Shown here: positions 1 to 10,851 of the stretch, piece after piece | Numbering within the stretch: position 1 is the stretch's first letter | Layout of the letters: every line of letters starts with the position of its first letter | Assembly: GCA_031472005.1 (NCBI GenBank) | Contig: PZJY01000013.1 | Location: 1,674,001 to 1,738,000, forward strand | DNA: 64,000 bases | DNA from: Tetracladium setigerum | Taxonomy: Eukaryota; Ascomycota; Leotiomycetes; Helotiales | Direction: 5' to 3' | Notes under the pieces: model-generated | What the model saw: only the letters and a program-made list of their open reading frames with translations | Told to the model about the DNA's origin: nothing | The model's database searches: none | Translations under genes and position numbers: made by a program

Positions 1-2
1 CA

Positions 3-1142
3 GCATGTAAGAACTTCACGGGACTTGCTATCTGTCGATTCTTGCTTGGTTGTTTCGAGGCTCCCATTACGCCTTGTTTCATGATGATAGTTGGAATGTG
101 GTATCAGCGAGAGCAACAGCCGTTCCGTGCTGGAATCTTCTACTGCTGCAATGGCGTGGGAAGCATGATGGGTGGAATTGTGACATACGCCATCGGACAG
201 CAGGACAACTTTTCAGTTTGGAAGTCTGTATTCTTGCTCTGTGGAGGGCTTACTGTCGTTTGGGGTATCATCATGATGATCTTCCTTCCAGATGATATTT
301 TGTCGGCAAAGAGATTTTCGGATTCCGATAAGGCACTTCTCGTTGCCCGAGGAAGGCAATCCAATACCGGTATCCTGAACCGTCAAATCAAGTGGTATCA
401 AATCCGCGAGGCGTTGATGGACCCCCAAGTCTGGATCCTCTTCCTTTTCACGCTGCTGAACGAAGTCATCAATGGTGGAATTGCAAACTTTGGCAAGCTC
501 ATCATCAAGGGTGTTGTCTCTTCTCCCCTTCTCACCATCGCATATGGAATTCCTCAGGGCGCTTTTCAGGTGTTCTTCATCTTGAGTTCATCGTATCTGG
601 CATCCAAGTTAAAGAACGCACGAACCATAATCATGGCCATCTATATTGTTCCCACAGTCATTGGCTCTTCTCTTCTTTGGAAATTGCCCAGGGATAACCA
701 CAACGGTTTACTGATGGCTTACTACATCGTCGGTGGCTTCGTTGCCTCTCTTGTCCTCGCCTTGCAATTGCCAGCCAACAATGTCGGAGGCTATACAAAG
801 CGTGTCACCGCAACCGCCTTTGTCTTCCTGGCCTATTGCAGTATGTACCTCTCTTTCCGTATCAATAGGATTATGAACTTTGCTGACCACTACACCACAG
901 TTGGAAATATTATTGGACCTCATGCTTTCCTTGCCTCAGAGCGACCCACCTACCCAACAGGATGCACAGTTGTTCTTGCCTGTTCAGCGGGACAGATCGT
1001 TCTCGCACTTATGCTTCGTGTGCTCTTGATTCGCCGAAACAAACAAAGAGATGCTGCGCAACAAGGAGGGGAGCAGGATAGTGGATTACTGGTTGGAGAT
1101 TTGACTGATTTCGAGAACCCCAATTTCAGATATGTTTATTGA
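3..1142 (+). CDS. MFS transporter, allantoate permease (Dal5/ACS) family, 5'-truncated
   Basis: This is the C-terminal ~360 residues of a plasma-membrane major facilitator of the anion:cation symporter (Dal5-like) family, which imports organic anions such as allantoate, nicotinate or related carboxylates; the substrate cannot be told. The frame is open to the window edge and the first residues (FTGLAICRFLLGCFEAP) match the family's TM4 region, so the start lies upstream. The C-terminal half carries the family pattern GNIIGPHAFLASE and the hydrophobic segments of the second six-helix bundle. A 60-nt intron is predicted at 841-900 (GTATGT donor, CTGAC branch, CACAG acceptor). Splicing restores AYCIGNIIGPHAF, whereas the unspliced reading inserts 20 odd residues without a stop. 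The stop is TGA at 1140-1142. Family confidence is high. Confidence 0.88.
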   Translation, partial: ACKNFTGLAICRFLLGCFEAPITPCFMMIVGMWYQREQQPFRAGIFYCCNGVGSMMGGIVTYAIGQQDNFSVWKSVFLLCGGLTVVWGIIMMIFLPDDILSAKRFSDSDKALLVARGRQSNTGILNRQIKWYQIREALMDPQVWILFLFTLLNEVINGGIANFGKLIIKGVVSSPLLTIAYGIPQGAFQVFFILSSSYLASKLKNARTIIMAIYIVPTVIGSSLLWKLPRDNHNGLLMAYYIVGGFVASLVLALQLPANNVGGYTKRVTATAFVFLAYCSMYLSFRINRIMNFADHYTTVGNIIGPHAFLASERPTYPTGCTVVLACSAGQIVLALMLRVLLIRRNKQRDAAQQGGEQDSGLLVGDLTDFENPNFRYVY

Positions 1143-1725
1143 TAAGTTGCGCGGGGATTGCAGAAGGACAATGTATTTATTTCGTTCCAGTCGTTTTGAT
1201 ATTTTAAAGTCGCATGATATGATGATTGAAGGATGGGGTCCCTTCTTAAGAAACAGTGCCAAGTCTAAAGCGCAAATTTAAACAAATGAAGTAGATTCTG
1301 TACAGAAGTTATATTCTTTTGGGCTTTGCAATTGCTAGTGACTTGGGCTCTATTCACCTACAAACCCCCTGCCTAAACATTACAAGTGTCTATTGAGAGC
1401 TCAATGTCTTGACGGCTCCTGCAGAGTGTATCCTTGGTCTGGATTTGTCTCGTGTCATTCGTAATAGATTTGATTTGCGAGAACACGTCGACCTATGAAT
1501 CTATCACTGCGTTGCATTTAAAGACAAAAACGGCATGAAACCCCAGTACTATCAATTACCGAAATCTTTATTGATACTTTATAATGCTAGCGAAGGTATA
1601 GAGAAGTCATCTCTCGATGCGCCAAGATTAATCTCAGCCCCGCCTTGGAAAATATTGGTCATTATTTCCGATTGCAACAGTGCACTATTGACCTCAACAG
1701 TTGAATACAAACCACATCGTTCACA
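1143..1725. other. Intergenic, MFS 3' flank and HET gene promoter
   Basis: About 580 nt between two + strand genes. I see no conserved ORF, RNA gene or repeat. The part near 1500-1725 should hold the 5' UTR and promoter of the HET-domain gene. Confidence 0.5.
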
Positions 1726-3869
1726 ATGACAAACGGTTCGTCACTCTGCCCGCTCTGCTCAGAATTTGACTTCTCCCTATTCTCACCCGCAAAGTATAAT
1801 GGTGAATACGAATTAAGCAATAGAGAAGAGATTTCCTTCTCACGCGATTTCAATCAACTCTTAGAAAATCCAGATTGTTCATTCTGCAAGTTGATGCTGG
1901 AGGCTCTCGCATTATCAAAAGAATGGCCACCGAAATTATCACCTTCATTGCTTACTGTCCGCACTGAAATCCGTCCATTCGCAGAAACCACGCCCTTGCT
2001 ATTCTCGTCACCCGTGTACATAGGCCGTCGTATTTGGTTGTCAGTCCATCCAACGGCTTCACCACCAGACCCGAGTCAGACTTTGGACGTGAAGTATCAA
2101 AACTTCCGAACCAGCATCTCTCTGAACTCCAGCACTCTGTTCAGTGGAAGAGAAGTCCCTGTTGTTCTGGATAATGTGGATCTTATCAAGGGATGGCTCT
2201 CCGACTGCGAAAGCACACACAAATGCAAAGTCCCAGCTGCCTCCTTCACAGGAATGACCTTCCGTCTTATCGACGTTTTCTCAGAATGCATTGCCATTAT
2301 CACGCAGAAAGGTCCACGATACGTCGCTCTCAGTTACGTCTGGGGAGCTGCAACACAAATATTTCTGACTACAGATACCATCGCTGATTTCACCCAACCC
2401 GGAGGATTATCAAAAGCAAATGTGGACTTACCAGCCACTATTTACGACGCAATGCAAATATGCCGTCGCTTGGGCGAACGCTATCTCTGGGTCGATGCAC
2501 TCTGCATCATCCAAAACAGTGCTTCAGATAAAAGTGAGCAAATCCAAAAGATGGGGGAGATATACAGCAGTGCTATCTTGGCCATCGTCGCAGCATGCGG
2601 TCTCAACTGTGCTTCTGGACTTTCCGGAGTTTCAATTCCCAGGCCGACTCAAGTGAAAGCCAAAGTAGCAGGCCTAGATCTCATCACAGTTGATCAATCA
2701 ATCCATCTTCCCTTTGAAGAGACGCCATACAACACTCGCGGCTGGACATTTCAGGAATACGCACTCTCACATCGCCTGCTTGTCTTCCTCGAAAACCAAA
2801 TCTTCTTTTATTGTGGAGAGGCACTTTGGCATGAAGATACCATACTCTCTCCAAAACACATCGAATCAAATATCAAGGAAGAGTGTAAACACCCATTCGT
2901 CCGATACTACAATCACTCCACCATGCCTGCTCGCGTTAATGACGCTCGCTATCAAGACGGCAAACCTCCCATAGCAATTATCAAATGGACAGAAAAGCAC
3001 ATGCAAACCACTTCGGTTCCTTAGTAGGACAGTATATATTACGAAATCTAACCTTCGAATCTGATATACTGAATGCATTTATCGGCATTGCGAATATTTT
3101 CAGCCCAACCTCAACGTCAGGATTTTATAATGGGCTTTTGGAGGAGATGTTTGGGCTGGTTCTGCTCTGGAAGACGGGATCGCTTTTTAGAATGGATCAG
3201 CGAAGGATGGGGTTTCCGAGTTGGTCTTGGGCGGGGTGGAGATTTGAGAGGAACCAGTGGTATGGGTATGCGAATGGAGGTGTGATTTTGCTCGGCGTTG
3301 TGTTATTCTACAAATCTATCGAAATCGAAGTTGAGGGGGATGTTGAGAATTTACCGACTCGGGAATGGGAGCTCCTACCGAATGATAAGGAGGGATTCGC
3401 TGATGGGAGAGTCCTGACGACAACCCTTCACTCCTCACTCCAATCACAATTAGGCCAAACACCATCGGCCGAAGAGTTCCTAGCAGCACTCCCAACCATC
3501 ACATCACCGACTCTACAAACGATCCTCCCAACTTTGGTTCTCTTCAAAACCAGCTACGCTCGTCTTTCCGTCTCGCTCACCCCCTACAGTCTCGAATACC
3601 CCTACTATAAAATTGGTACTAATCCATCCTCGGCATCTGGGACACTCCTCGATCCCACCTGGCGGGCCACTCAACCGGAGTGCTTAGATTTCGTCCTCAT
3701 AGCTTTGGAAGGAACTCCAGAAATGCAGGCGCCATCATACCAGCTTGAGGTTTGCGCTTTGATTGTAGAGTGGGTTGGCGGGATTGCGCAAAGAGTTGCG
3801 GCTTGTAATGTAATGCAATCGGACTGGCTGGATGCTGAATCGGTAGAAAGGGTGGTTGTCTTGGGATAA
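1726..3869 (+). CDS. HET-domain (heterokaryon incompatibility) protein
   Basis: HET-domain proteins act in fungal non-self recognition and can trigger cell death when incompatible strains fuse. The N-terminus has paired cysteines (CPLC, then CSFC). The HET core follows from about residue 198: YVALSYVWG, then LWVDALCIIQ, and RGWTFQEYALSHRLL further on. The conserved tail LTFESDILNAFIGI and a PSWSWAGW motif lie in another frame, downstream of about 2943. The two open frames must be joined in 2883-3024. One option is an intron at 2883-2974 (GTGTAA..ATAG), giving 683 residues. The other, which I prefer, is one missing base in the A-run at 2993-2996, giving 714 residues, because the other frameshifts in this window are also single losses. 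The start has a clean context (cacaATGaca). The gene is convergent with the cyclin gene, 148 nt away. Confidence 0.82.
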
Positions 3870-4017
3870 CTTGCATTAACCACGGATCCAGGATTGTCTG
3901 CTTGTCATACACTGCAACTTTCGAGATAAGCCACTGTGCATCTCTTTCACGCAAGGATTCCGGGTGCACACAAGCCCTCATAGTTGGCGGGTCGAAAGAA
4001 AAGGAATTCCCTTCCAT

Positions 4018-4992
4018 TTACTGCTGCATCATTCTCTGAATCTCAGCTTCTTCGTCATCCACGATAGCAGTACCATTCCCCACTACACCTTCGAGGCCCA
4101 TCATCTCCAATTCTTCCTTTACATTTTGCAGCGTGATCATTCCCTTCTCGCCACTCCACCTCTTCTCCTCTCTTCTCGCAACCCCCTCCAAACTGCCCAT
4201 CCCCACCACCAAAAAGCCGAGTTCCTCTCTCTCGCAATCAAATACCTCCCACCACTCCACCTCTGGTAATTTCAAATTGACATCTCTACTTGCCAAATAA
4301 ATAGCAGCGGTCGCCAAGGCACAGGGTTGATGTGTTAGATATAACATCTGCGGGCTTAGGAGCGCTGTATTGAGATATGCAATTGTGCGCTTTGCTACCT
4401 CCTTTCCCTTGGACGGGGAAGAGAAAGCATCCAGAGTCTGTAGATATGTAATGGCGAGCGAGTGTGGGAGCGCGACATGTGTGTTAAATCCCAAAGCATT
4501 CAGAACCTGTCCCTCAATGTGGAGGAGACGATTGCGGAAAGTAATATAGCCTCCTTCTGACAAATAGTATGATTCGGGATCTGGTTTGTCTTGTAGATCA
4601 AAATTTGAAAGTGTAGAAGAGGGTGAAAGGAGGTAGGTGTAAACATTTGTTATACTGCGAAGCGTGCGAGGGGATGCGGATATCTTGGCTGTGAGGTAGA
4701 GAGTTGCTGCCGAAACGTCCTGGTAAGAATTAGTATGAGAATGGGATGGAATTGGAAGAGAGCATACGCTAAATTCATGTTGGCGCAAGTCGTCTACAAG
4801 CCAATATCGGAAGAGGAGAACGTTGGCTTGAGCTGTGATATCTTGAGGAAGGCGGAGCAGAATTCCAGCAGCTTGAGTGAGGCGCGCTGCATAATATCTG
4901 ATGCTATCTTGGATCTCGATTGGGAGGGCAGTGGGGGAATTCTTTTGGTATAGTTGATTCGCCGTTGCGAGGGGATTGGAAAGATGTGCCAT
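4018..4992 (-). CDS. Cyclin-L-like protein
   Basis: Likely a transcription/splicing-type cyclin of the cyclin L/K group, whose members activate CDK11- or CDK9/12-like kinases in the nucleus. Near residue 40-62 it has LLRLPQDITAQANVLLFRYW, like the family's LPQ..(A)T.QVLFHRF. This is followed by DVSAATLYLTAKI and then RTLRSITNVYTYL, the second part of the cyclin box. A 48-nt intron is predicted on the minus strand at 4767-4720 (GTATGC donor, ACTAAT branch, ACCAG acceptor). Removing it joins QHEFS to DVSAATLY, as the cyclin fold requires. The intron is a multiple of three without a stop, so it is easily misread as coding. The mature length is 308 residues. The C-terminal half is weakly conserved and I cannot name the partner kinase. 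Confidence 0.75.
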   Translation of the reverse strand: MAHLSNPLATANQLYQKNSPTALPIEIQDSIRYYAARLTQAAGILLRLPQDITAQANVLLFRYWLVDDLRQHEFSVCSLPIPSHSHTNSYQDVSAATLYLTAKISASPRTLRSITNVYTYLLSPSSTLSNFDLQDKPDPESYYLSEGGYITFRNRLLHIEGQVLNALGFNTHVALPHSLAITYLQTLDAFSSPSKGKEVAKRTIAYLNTALLSPQMLYLTHQPCALATAAIYLASRDVNLKLPEVEWWEVFDCEREELGFLVVGMGSLEGVARREEKRWSGEKGMITLQNVKEELEMMGLEGVVGNGTAIVDDEEAEIQRMMQQ

Positions 4993-6268
4993 TTTTGCTC
5001 GTGAGAGATATAGTTATTTTGTGAGAGTTTATTTTCGACTTCCAGACGCGTCCAACTTGATGCTGTCAAAAGTCAGACTCTAGGTTTCGGAGTTAAAATG
5101 CATGACACGTGATATGATTTGGCAAGATGCTCGATTCCTTGGCTCTGATGACATGCCTTCTTCAAGCTCATGGATAATTTATTATTAGATTCAAACATAC
5201 CTATCGACAGCAACTTCTTCTATTGATGTCGTCTTCTCCTCAACATACAAAAATATCCGAGGAATTTCCTGGTTCTCATACCCACCCAATTCCAAAATCA
5301 GCTTGTCGTCTTCCATCCACATTCCCTATCCTGGTTTGAGAGACAACACATTTGGTTGCCAGGCAAGTGCTTGTCAGTCACTGACCGTTAGATGAAGTAT
5401 CATCTTTCGAAAATCTTGCTAGTCTCTGTGTCTTAGGGCCTTGGAGACCCAGAGAATTGTAGTGCTGTTTCGAGTCTGATTGATCGAGATCTAAAGAACC
5501 GCATTGTTGAGTGGCGAACTCGACTAACGTCACTTCTCCTAATTTTCTGACTCGAATAGTAAGTACACTACCTACACATTCGCTTTTACGGTATGTCTGG
5601 AAGTCCGAAGCACGTTTTGCAAGTTAGAATTTCACCCTACTGCTAAGAGATTTTCTTGGGATATGATTTGCGAACCACTTGAGGTGGTCCTCGAGCGGAA
5701 TTCTCGACCCAAACCAAAGTCATATGTCGTTTCCTACAATGAAAGGAACGGGGTTCAGAATTCAGTAGAAGAGAGGAGATACCTCGGTGATGAGGGAATA
5801 ACGACAAAATTACCCATTAAATCGGTAAAGCGACAACGCAGCAAACACAACTGGAGATAACAAAACCATCAGACTAGTCGGGGCGTGCCTCGCTAAGAAT
5901 CAAGAAATATCCACCGGCAAGATCTTTCGGTCTAAACTCGCCGCTTCTCGATCCTCGCTCCACTCTTTAGACAACATACGAGTAAGGTATCCTCCAATCG
6001 ATATCGTTGGCCAAGGTCTAATAGTGGAAAGCATGGATATCTCCCGTTCTAAAAAGATCAATGCAATGCGGCTCTACAAGCTCGGAGGACGGTGGCTTCT
6101 CGGTTGAACCACAGTAATGACGGTATACACGAAATATCAGAGGGAACGAACGGAAAGATTCGTTGAGGTCCACTGTTTTAGATCTCCTGATTCTCAGAGG
6201 ATGGAGGAATATTAGAGAGCTTTGCCCCTGGGAAGAATGTCGAGTTTGTCCTCGACTATTCTACCAAA
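4993..6268. other. Intergenic between divergent cyclin and MFS genes
   Basis: About 1.3 kb between divergently transcribed genes, expected to hold both promoters. A 65-codon ORF at 5663-5860 has no recognisable similarity and I do not call it. No repeat or RNA gene was seen. Confidence 0.45.
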
Positions 6269-7989
6269 ATGGCTACCAACGAAAACAACAAATCTGGGAA
6301 AGTTGGAGGAGAGGAGGACAAGGGTGTGGCAAATCATCTTGGTGGTCGAGCCGACCTCCCAGATACCAACCAAGAGGAGAACATTGATGAGAAAGAAGGC
6401 GAGATCAGAGGCAGAATATGTGGAGGAAAATACCTTGACAATGTCAACCAGATCGACCAAGACAATACCGAGGGTCACATTAAAGAGGTCGAAATCGATA
6501 TGCCACTCACGAAGACCGAGATCATACACAAAGATGGACTAGAGTTCATTCTCTTGAAGTTTACCGACGACGACCCAGAAGATCCTTTCAACTGGAGTAC
6601 GCCAAAGAAAACAATGATCACTTCCCTCCTCTGTTTGATGACTCTCTTCATTGGATTGGCAACAACATCCTACAGCAGCGGTATCACCAGCATGACAGAG
6701 GAGTTCGGCGTGTCGAAAACCCTTGGTCAACTTGGACTTTTCTGCTTCAACTTCGCCTGTGCTATTGCACCTCTCTTCCTCGCCCCTTCTGCGAGCTAGT
6801 CGGTCGACGAGTAGTCTACGTTGGAGCATATGCTCTCTTCGTTATCATTTTCATCGGTCTCGCCCTCGGCCAAAACATCGCTACCATTCTCGTCATGCGT
6901 ACCCTCTCCGGACTCTTCGGTTGCGTTGGAACCATCCTCGTCGGTGGCACATTCAGTGACATCTACCGACCCGACCAGCGCGCTGGACCTATGGCTTGTT
7001 TCTCATGGATCGCCATTCTCGGTACAGTTGGCGCACCCATCTACGCCGGCTTCATCAACCATGCCCTCGGCTGGCGTTGGATCGAAGGGATCCAAGGTAT
7101 CTCGAACGTCCCACTCCTCGTCCTCATCTTCCTCTTCCTCAAGGAAACCCGCGGTGGTGTCACTCTCCACAAGCGTGCCAAACTCCTCCGAGAATCTACA
7201 GGAGACGATCGGTACCGTGCAGCCATGGATCTCGAGGCCAAAGACATCAAGGAAATGCTTCACAACTCCTCGGTTAAAGCCGTCAAGATGCTCGCCACCG
7301 AGCCCGTCGTCTTCGCATTCGGCCTCTACATCGCCTTCGCCTGGTTCGTGACCTTCCTCTTCCTCAGCGTCATCCCCATCACCTTCTCCGAGAAGCGCGG
7401 CTGGGGCGAAGGCGTCTCCGGCCTCCCCTACATCTCCCTCTGCATCGGCGTCACGCTCGCCTTCGCACTCAACTGGCTGCAAATCCGCAAGTACAAGCAA
7501 ATCCTCGCCAGCAACGATCGCAAGATCCTGCCAGAATCGAGATTATACGGTTCCATGTGGGGAGCAGTGTGTCTCCCAATCGGCCTGTTCATCTATAGCT
7601 TCACCCAATACGCTCACCTACCTTGGATCGCGCCTACGATTGCGTTGGCGCCTATTGCGATGGGAATCTTCTTCATCTTTGAATCGACTTATAGCTATAC
7701 GTCTGATTGCTACGGAGAGAATAGCTCCAGTGCTATTGCCGGCCAGGGATTGATGCGTAATACCCTTGGAGGAGTAGCACCATTGTTCGCTAGCGCATTC
7801 TTCCACAACCTAGGCAGTCAATGGGCTGGTTTGATGTTGGCTCTCTTCGCAACGTTGTTGACTTTCATTCCATTTGTGATGTTCAAGTGGGGTCATAAGT
7901 TGAGGGAGAGGAGTGTATTGGCTAGTTCGCAGTTGGGCGGTGATGAGCAGAAGGAGAAGACTGGTCTATACACCGCACCCTTTGTATGA
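6269..7989 (+). CDS. MFS multidrug transporter (DHA1 family), with a one-base frameshift
   Basis: A 12-TM drug:H+ antiporter of the DHA1 type, which in fungi exports toxins and fungicides from the plasma membrane. The first ~105 residues are hydrophilic and acidic, ending in DPEDPFNWSTPKK, the usual lead-in to TM1. The family motif ELVGRR and the tract LSGLFGCVGTILVGGTFSD follow, and the remaining TMs run intact to a stop at 7987-7989. The frame breaks at the C-run 6783-6786: upstream reads FLAP then a stop, while downstream FCELVGRRVVYVGAYALF is in the frame reached by one extra C. No GT..AG intron can make this join. With that base the protein is 573 residues. The rest shows no decay, so sequencing error is as likely as a real lesion. 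The start (aaaATGGCT) is good. Confidence 0.85.
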
Positions 7990-8919
7990 GGTACTCGACA
8001 CGGTTTACATGTCAGGTTTTTTTTTTGGTTATTGGTATTAAATGTCCGTGTTAGGACTTTTAATTTATCAGTAATACGATTAAAATCGCAAGATCAGCTG
8101 TTGAGATCTTTTTGTATAAATACAGTCTTTTTCATTTTTGCATTTAGCATTTAGATTGGATTCAGGAATCGGGTATCATTTGAACAGGAAACCGTCAGAA
8201 ATTGGAGTTGTAGAATAGATGGTTTTTGAAAAGCCTATTTAGCAGCATCAAAGGGAGTTCGGTTTGGTAATGAAATATCATGAAAGAGTGTCTTTTTGGC
8301 CTTCAATCACGACGATCAGAGAAGTGAGGGTGGAGAAACAATTGGACTTCGATCTTGACCTGGTTTGTTCTTGAGTCGCTTAATTTCATGTGGTCGTTGG
8401 TCGTGTCGATCATTCGTCAGGATTCAATGGGAGAACAAATGAGAATTCTCCCAATCTTCCCCGTCCCACATGTATCCATAAAAACTAGTGCTGATGCTAC
8501 TGTAACCGGATGCAGAAGAGGAAATAGGTTACCCGGGCCCAGAAATCACAGCATTGACAACAGTTCACAAAAGAAAAATGCATGATGGAGAACAATCGTA
8601 GGACTGTTCCCACTCCACTCCCCTCCTTACTGAGAATAGTACGATTACGAGGTTTTGATATTTCGTTATTCTGCTTGAGCTCCGCTTATGGATATATTTC
8701 AAAGCATCGCTGTTTCGGGTATTGTACAATTATCGTACCATTTCTCACGCCAAGTTCTAATCCAACATGCTAGCATGCCAGCATATAACCAGATGCAGCA
8801 TCAAGAGTAGTAGCGCTCGATGATTTCCAGTCTCTGGCATTTCCCAAAAGCCCCCTCTCCCAGTCCCTACCCATAAAAACTCCAGTCAAATGCATGATAA
8901 CTCACGGAGTGGGTCATCT
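7990..8919. other. Intergenic, convergent 3' ends
   Basis: About 930 nt between the convergent MFS gene and the Acinus-like gene. AT-rich stretches near 8020-8160 probably hold the MFS 3' UTR. I see no conserved ORF or repeat. Confidence 0.45.
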
Positions 8920-10851
8920 CTAATATCGTCTATCGTCTCGGGAGCCTCGTCGCTCGCCTCTATAGCTATCGTATCTTCGGTCATATCCACCTCTATCTCC
9001 CCCACCGCCATATCCTCCCCGAGATCTAAACCCACCACCACCGCCGCCTCTTCCACCACCACCACGGCCACCGCCTCCTCGCTGTGGAGGACGAATGCCA
9101 GAGAAGATTTCTGGACCGCGATCAACAAGTACGTCGCCATCTTCAAATGTATAACGATGAATTTCCCCTGCGACAGGTCGCCCAGAATCTGCTTCTTTTG
9201 ATAAAGCTGCATCAATTGAGTCTAGTCTTCTGTTGGCAAGTTCTTTTGAAACTGGCTTGAAGTATAGGACCGGCTTTGCAGTTGTAGAGTCGAAGAGTTG
9301 ATCGAGTCGAGCTACATTGGCTGCAGCCTTTGGAGCTTGGTTGACAAATCCACGGGGTCCCAAGGGAGGTTGTGGGAAGTTCTTTTGAGCTGCTGGTGGT
9401 TGGAATTGGCCCGGTCCGGTAGGTTGGCGTAGAGGATTGATGGGTCGTGATGAAGCAGATACTTCCTGGAGAGTCGCCGTAACATGTCGATCTTCGTCTT
9501 CATTGTAAACTACCTCCCATTTCTTTGCCTGACCTCTTCCACCTGAGTTCGATGACATTTCTTCCGCAATCCATTCTTCTGCTTTCTCAACAGGAACAAA
9601 GTCCACCCATAGAGGCTTGCGAGTCTTCTCATCCGGCCAGATTCGGTCGTGGAAAGCATTACGAACGCGTGATGCTGCTGATGTGTTTGTGAATATTACA
9701 AAGGCGTGAGTTTTAATGGGGTCGAGATAGAAGTTTACAATCGTATCCAGGTCTGTGTCCTGACCTGGAGGAGTAGCCAAGGCGGCGAGATGAGGTTGAA
9801 GAACGGCAGCATTTAATGGTCGCATGAAGTTTCGTATGTACAGGGCAGAGGTAGCAGGATGACGGGCTGGAGATATAATGCGATCGGTTTCGTATTCCAT
9901 CTCATCTGAGGGATGTTCAACAGGTTGTGATTGTGAGGGTCTTGAGAACAGATTCGTAAATCGTGAATCGCGACTCTTAGAAGCATCCTCAAATGATATG
10001 GCGGCAGCTTCTGTGTGCGGTTCATCTTGTTCTAGAACATCTACATCTGCTTGCTCCGGAACAGAAACAGGATCTATCAAAACCTCCTCCTTTGCGGTAT
10101 CAACAATGGTTGCGCCAGGCAGAACACTATCCGTTGGTTCGACTTCCATGGCCTCTGCATTGATCGCAGCTACGTCTGTTGCATTGTGCCTCTCAACCCA
10201 TTCCGCATCATCTTGTGTCGTGGTGATCCCCTCGGCCTCATGCTGGAGCACATCCTCTGCTCTAAACCGCTTTCTCGCAGCATCGGTCGAAGTGACAGGT
10301 GGGCTCTCTGATCTTCTCTTTCGCTTCAGACTATCCTCAATTGCTTCTTGCGGTTCGACGGAAGGGAGGGCAGAGGTGTGCGTATCAGGATGGTCAGAAG
10401 GCTGTGATGGCGGGATAACTTCTTGGGGTTGTGAAGGAAAGGGTTCGCTCTGCGCGACGGGCGCTTTTGCCTCCTGCAGGTTGCCACCTTCTGCCGGCTC
10501 AACTCGTGCGGGAGATTCATGCTGGATTGCTGGAGTTGACACATCTGCCGTCTCGATAAGAGCTGAAGATTTTGGTAAAGGTTCTGAGATTGGCGCAGAC
10601 GGCTCATCTGGCAGCACCTCAGTGCTTAGGCCAGAGGGAGGAAGTGTCGTTGGAATGGTATCAGGGGAAGCGGCAGAGCTGGCGTCGTTCTTGTCGTCGT
10701 CTTGGATAGTTGCCTCGCTCTCCGATCCATCTTGACTCTCAGCTTCGGTCAGTCGAGCAACAAGGGCAGGTTTGAGGCCAGTCTGCGGTAATCCTCGCTT
10801 TTTGAGGGCGGCCTTAAGGTCCACCACCTTTAATTTATTCCAATCGGTCAT
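8920..10851 (-). CDS. Acinus-like SAP/RRM/RGG nuclear protein
   Basis: Resembles Acinus (ACIN1), a nuclear RNA-binding protein of the ASAP/exon-junction complex that couples splicing and mRNA processing. The order is typical. A SAP domain lies at residues ~4-38 (LKVVDLKAALKKRGLPQTGL), followed by a long acidic Ser/Pro/Glu-rich disordered region. A divergent RRM starts near residue 334 (SALYIRNFMRPL, later THAFVIFTN). An RNPS1/SAP18-binding-like segment lies near 520-550 (LDQLFDSTTAKPVLYF). The arginine-glycine tail has repeated RGGGG. I start at 10851 because the SAP domain begins at once there; 38 further codons are open upstream to 10965 but look like leader. The length is 643 residues with no intron. 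Long antisense ORFs (9878-10735) mirror its low-complexity region and are not genes. Confidence 0.85.
   Translation of the reverse strand: MTDWNKLKVVDLKAALKKRGLPQTGLKPALVARLTEAESQDGSESEATIQDDDKNDASSAASPDTIPTTLPPSGLSTEVLPDEPSAPISEPLPKSSALIETADVSTPAIQHESPARVEPAEGGNLQEAKAPVAQSEPFPSQPQEVIPPSQPSDHPDTHTSALPSVEPQEAIEDSLKRKRRSESPPVTSTDAARKRFRAEDVLQHEAEGITTTQDDAEWVERHNATDVAAINAEAMEVEPTDSVLPGATIVDTAKEEVLIDPVSVPEQADVDVLEQDEPHTEAAAISFEDASKSRDSRFTNLFSRPSQSQPVEHPSDEMEYETDRIISPARHPATSALYIRNFMRPLNAAVLQPHLAALATPPGQDTDLDTIVNFYLDPIKTHAFVIFTNTSAASRVRNAFHDRIWPDEKTRKPLWVDFVPVEKAEEWIAEEMSSNSGGRGQAKKWEVVYNEDEDRHVTATLQEVSASSRPINPLRQPTGPGQFQPPAAQKNFPQPPLGPRGFVNQAPKAAANVARLDQLFDSTTAKPVLYFKPVSKELANRRLDSIDAALSKEADSGRPVAGEIHRYTFEDGDVLVDRGPEIFSGIRPPQRGGGGRGGGGRGGGGGGFRSRGGYGGGGDRGGYDRRYDSYRGERRGSRDDRRY

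Noticed and set aside
841..900. Twenty extra residues in the first MFS gene
   Set aside because: An in-frame 60-nt intron with good GT, branch and AG signals; removal restores the family sequence.
9878..10735. 285-codon plus-strand Ser/Cys-rich ORF opposite the Acinus-like gene
   Set aside because: Mirror of the Ala/Pro/Glu-rich disordered region; composition explained by the sense strand.
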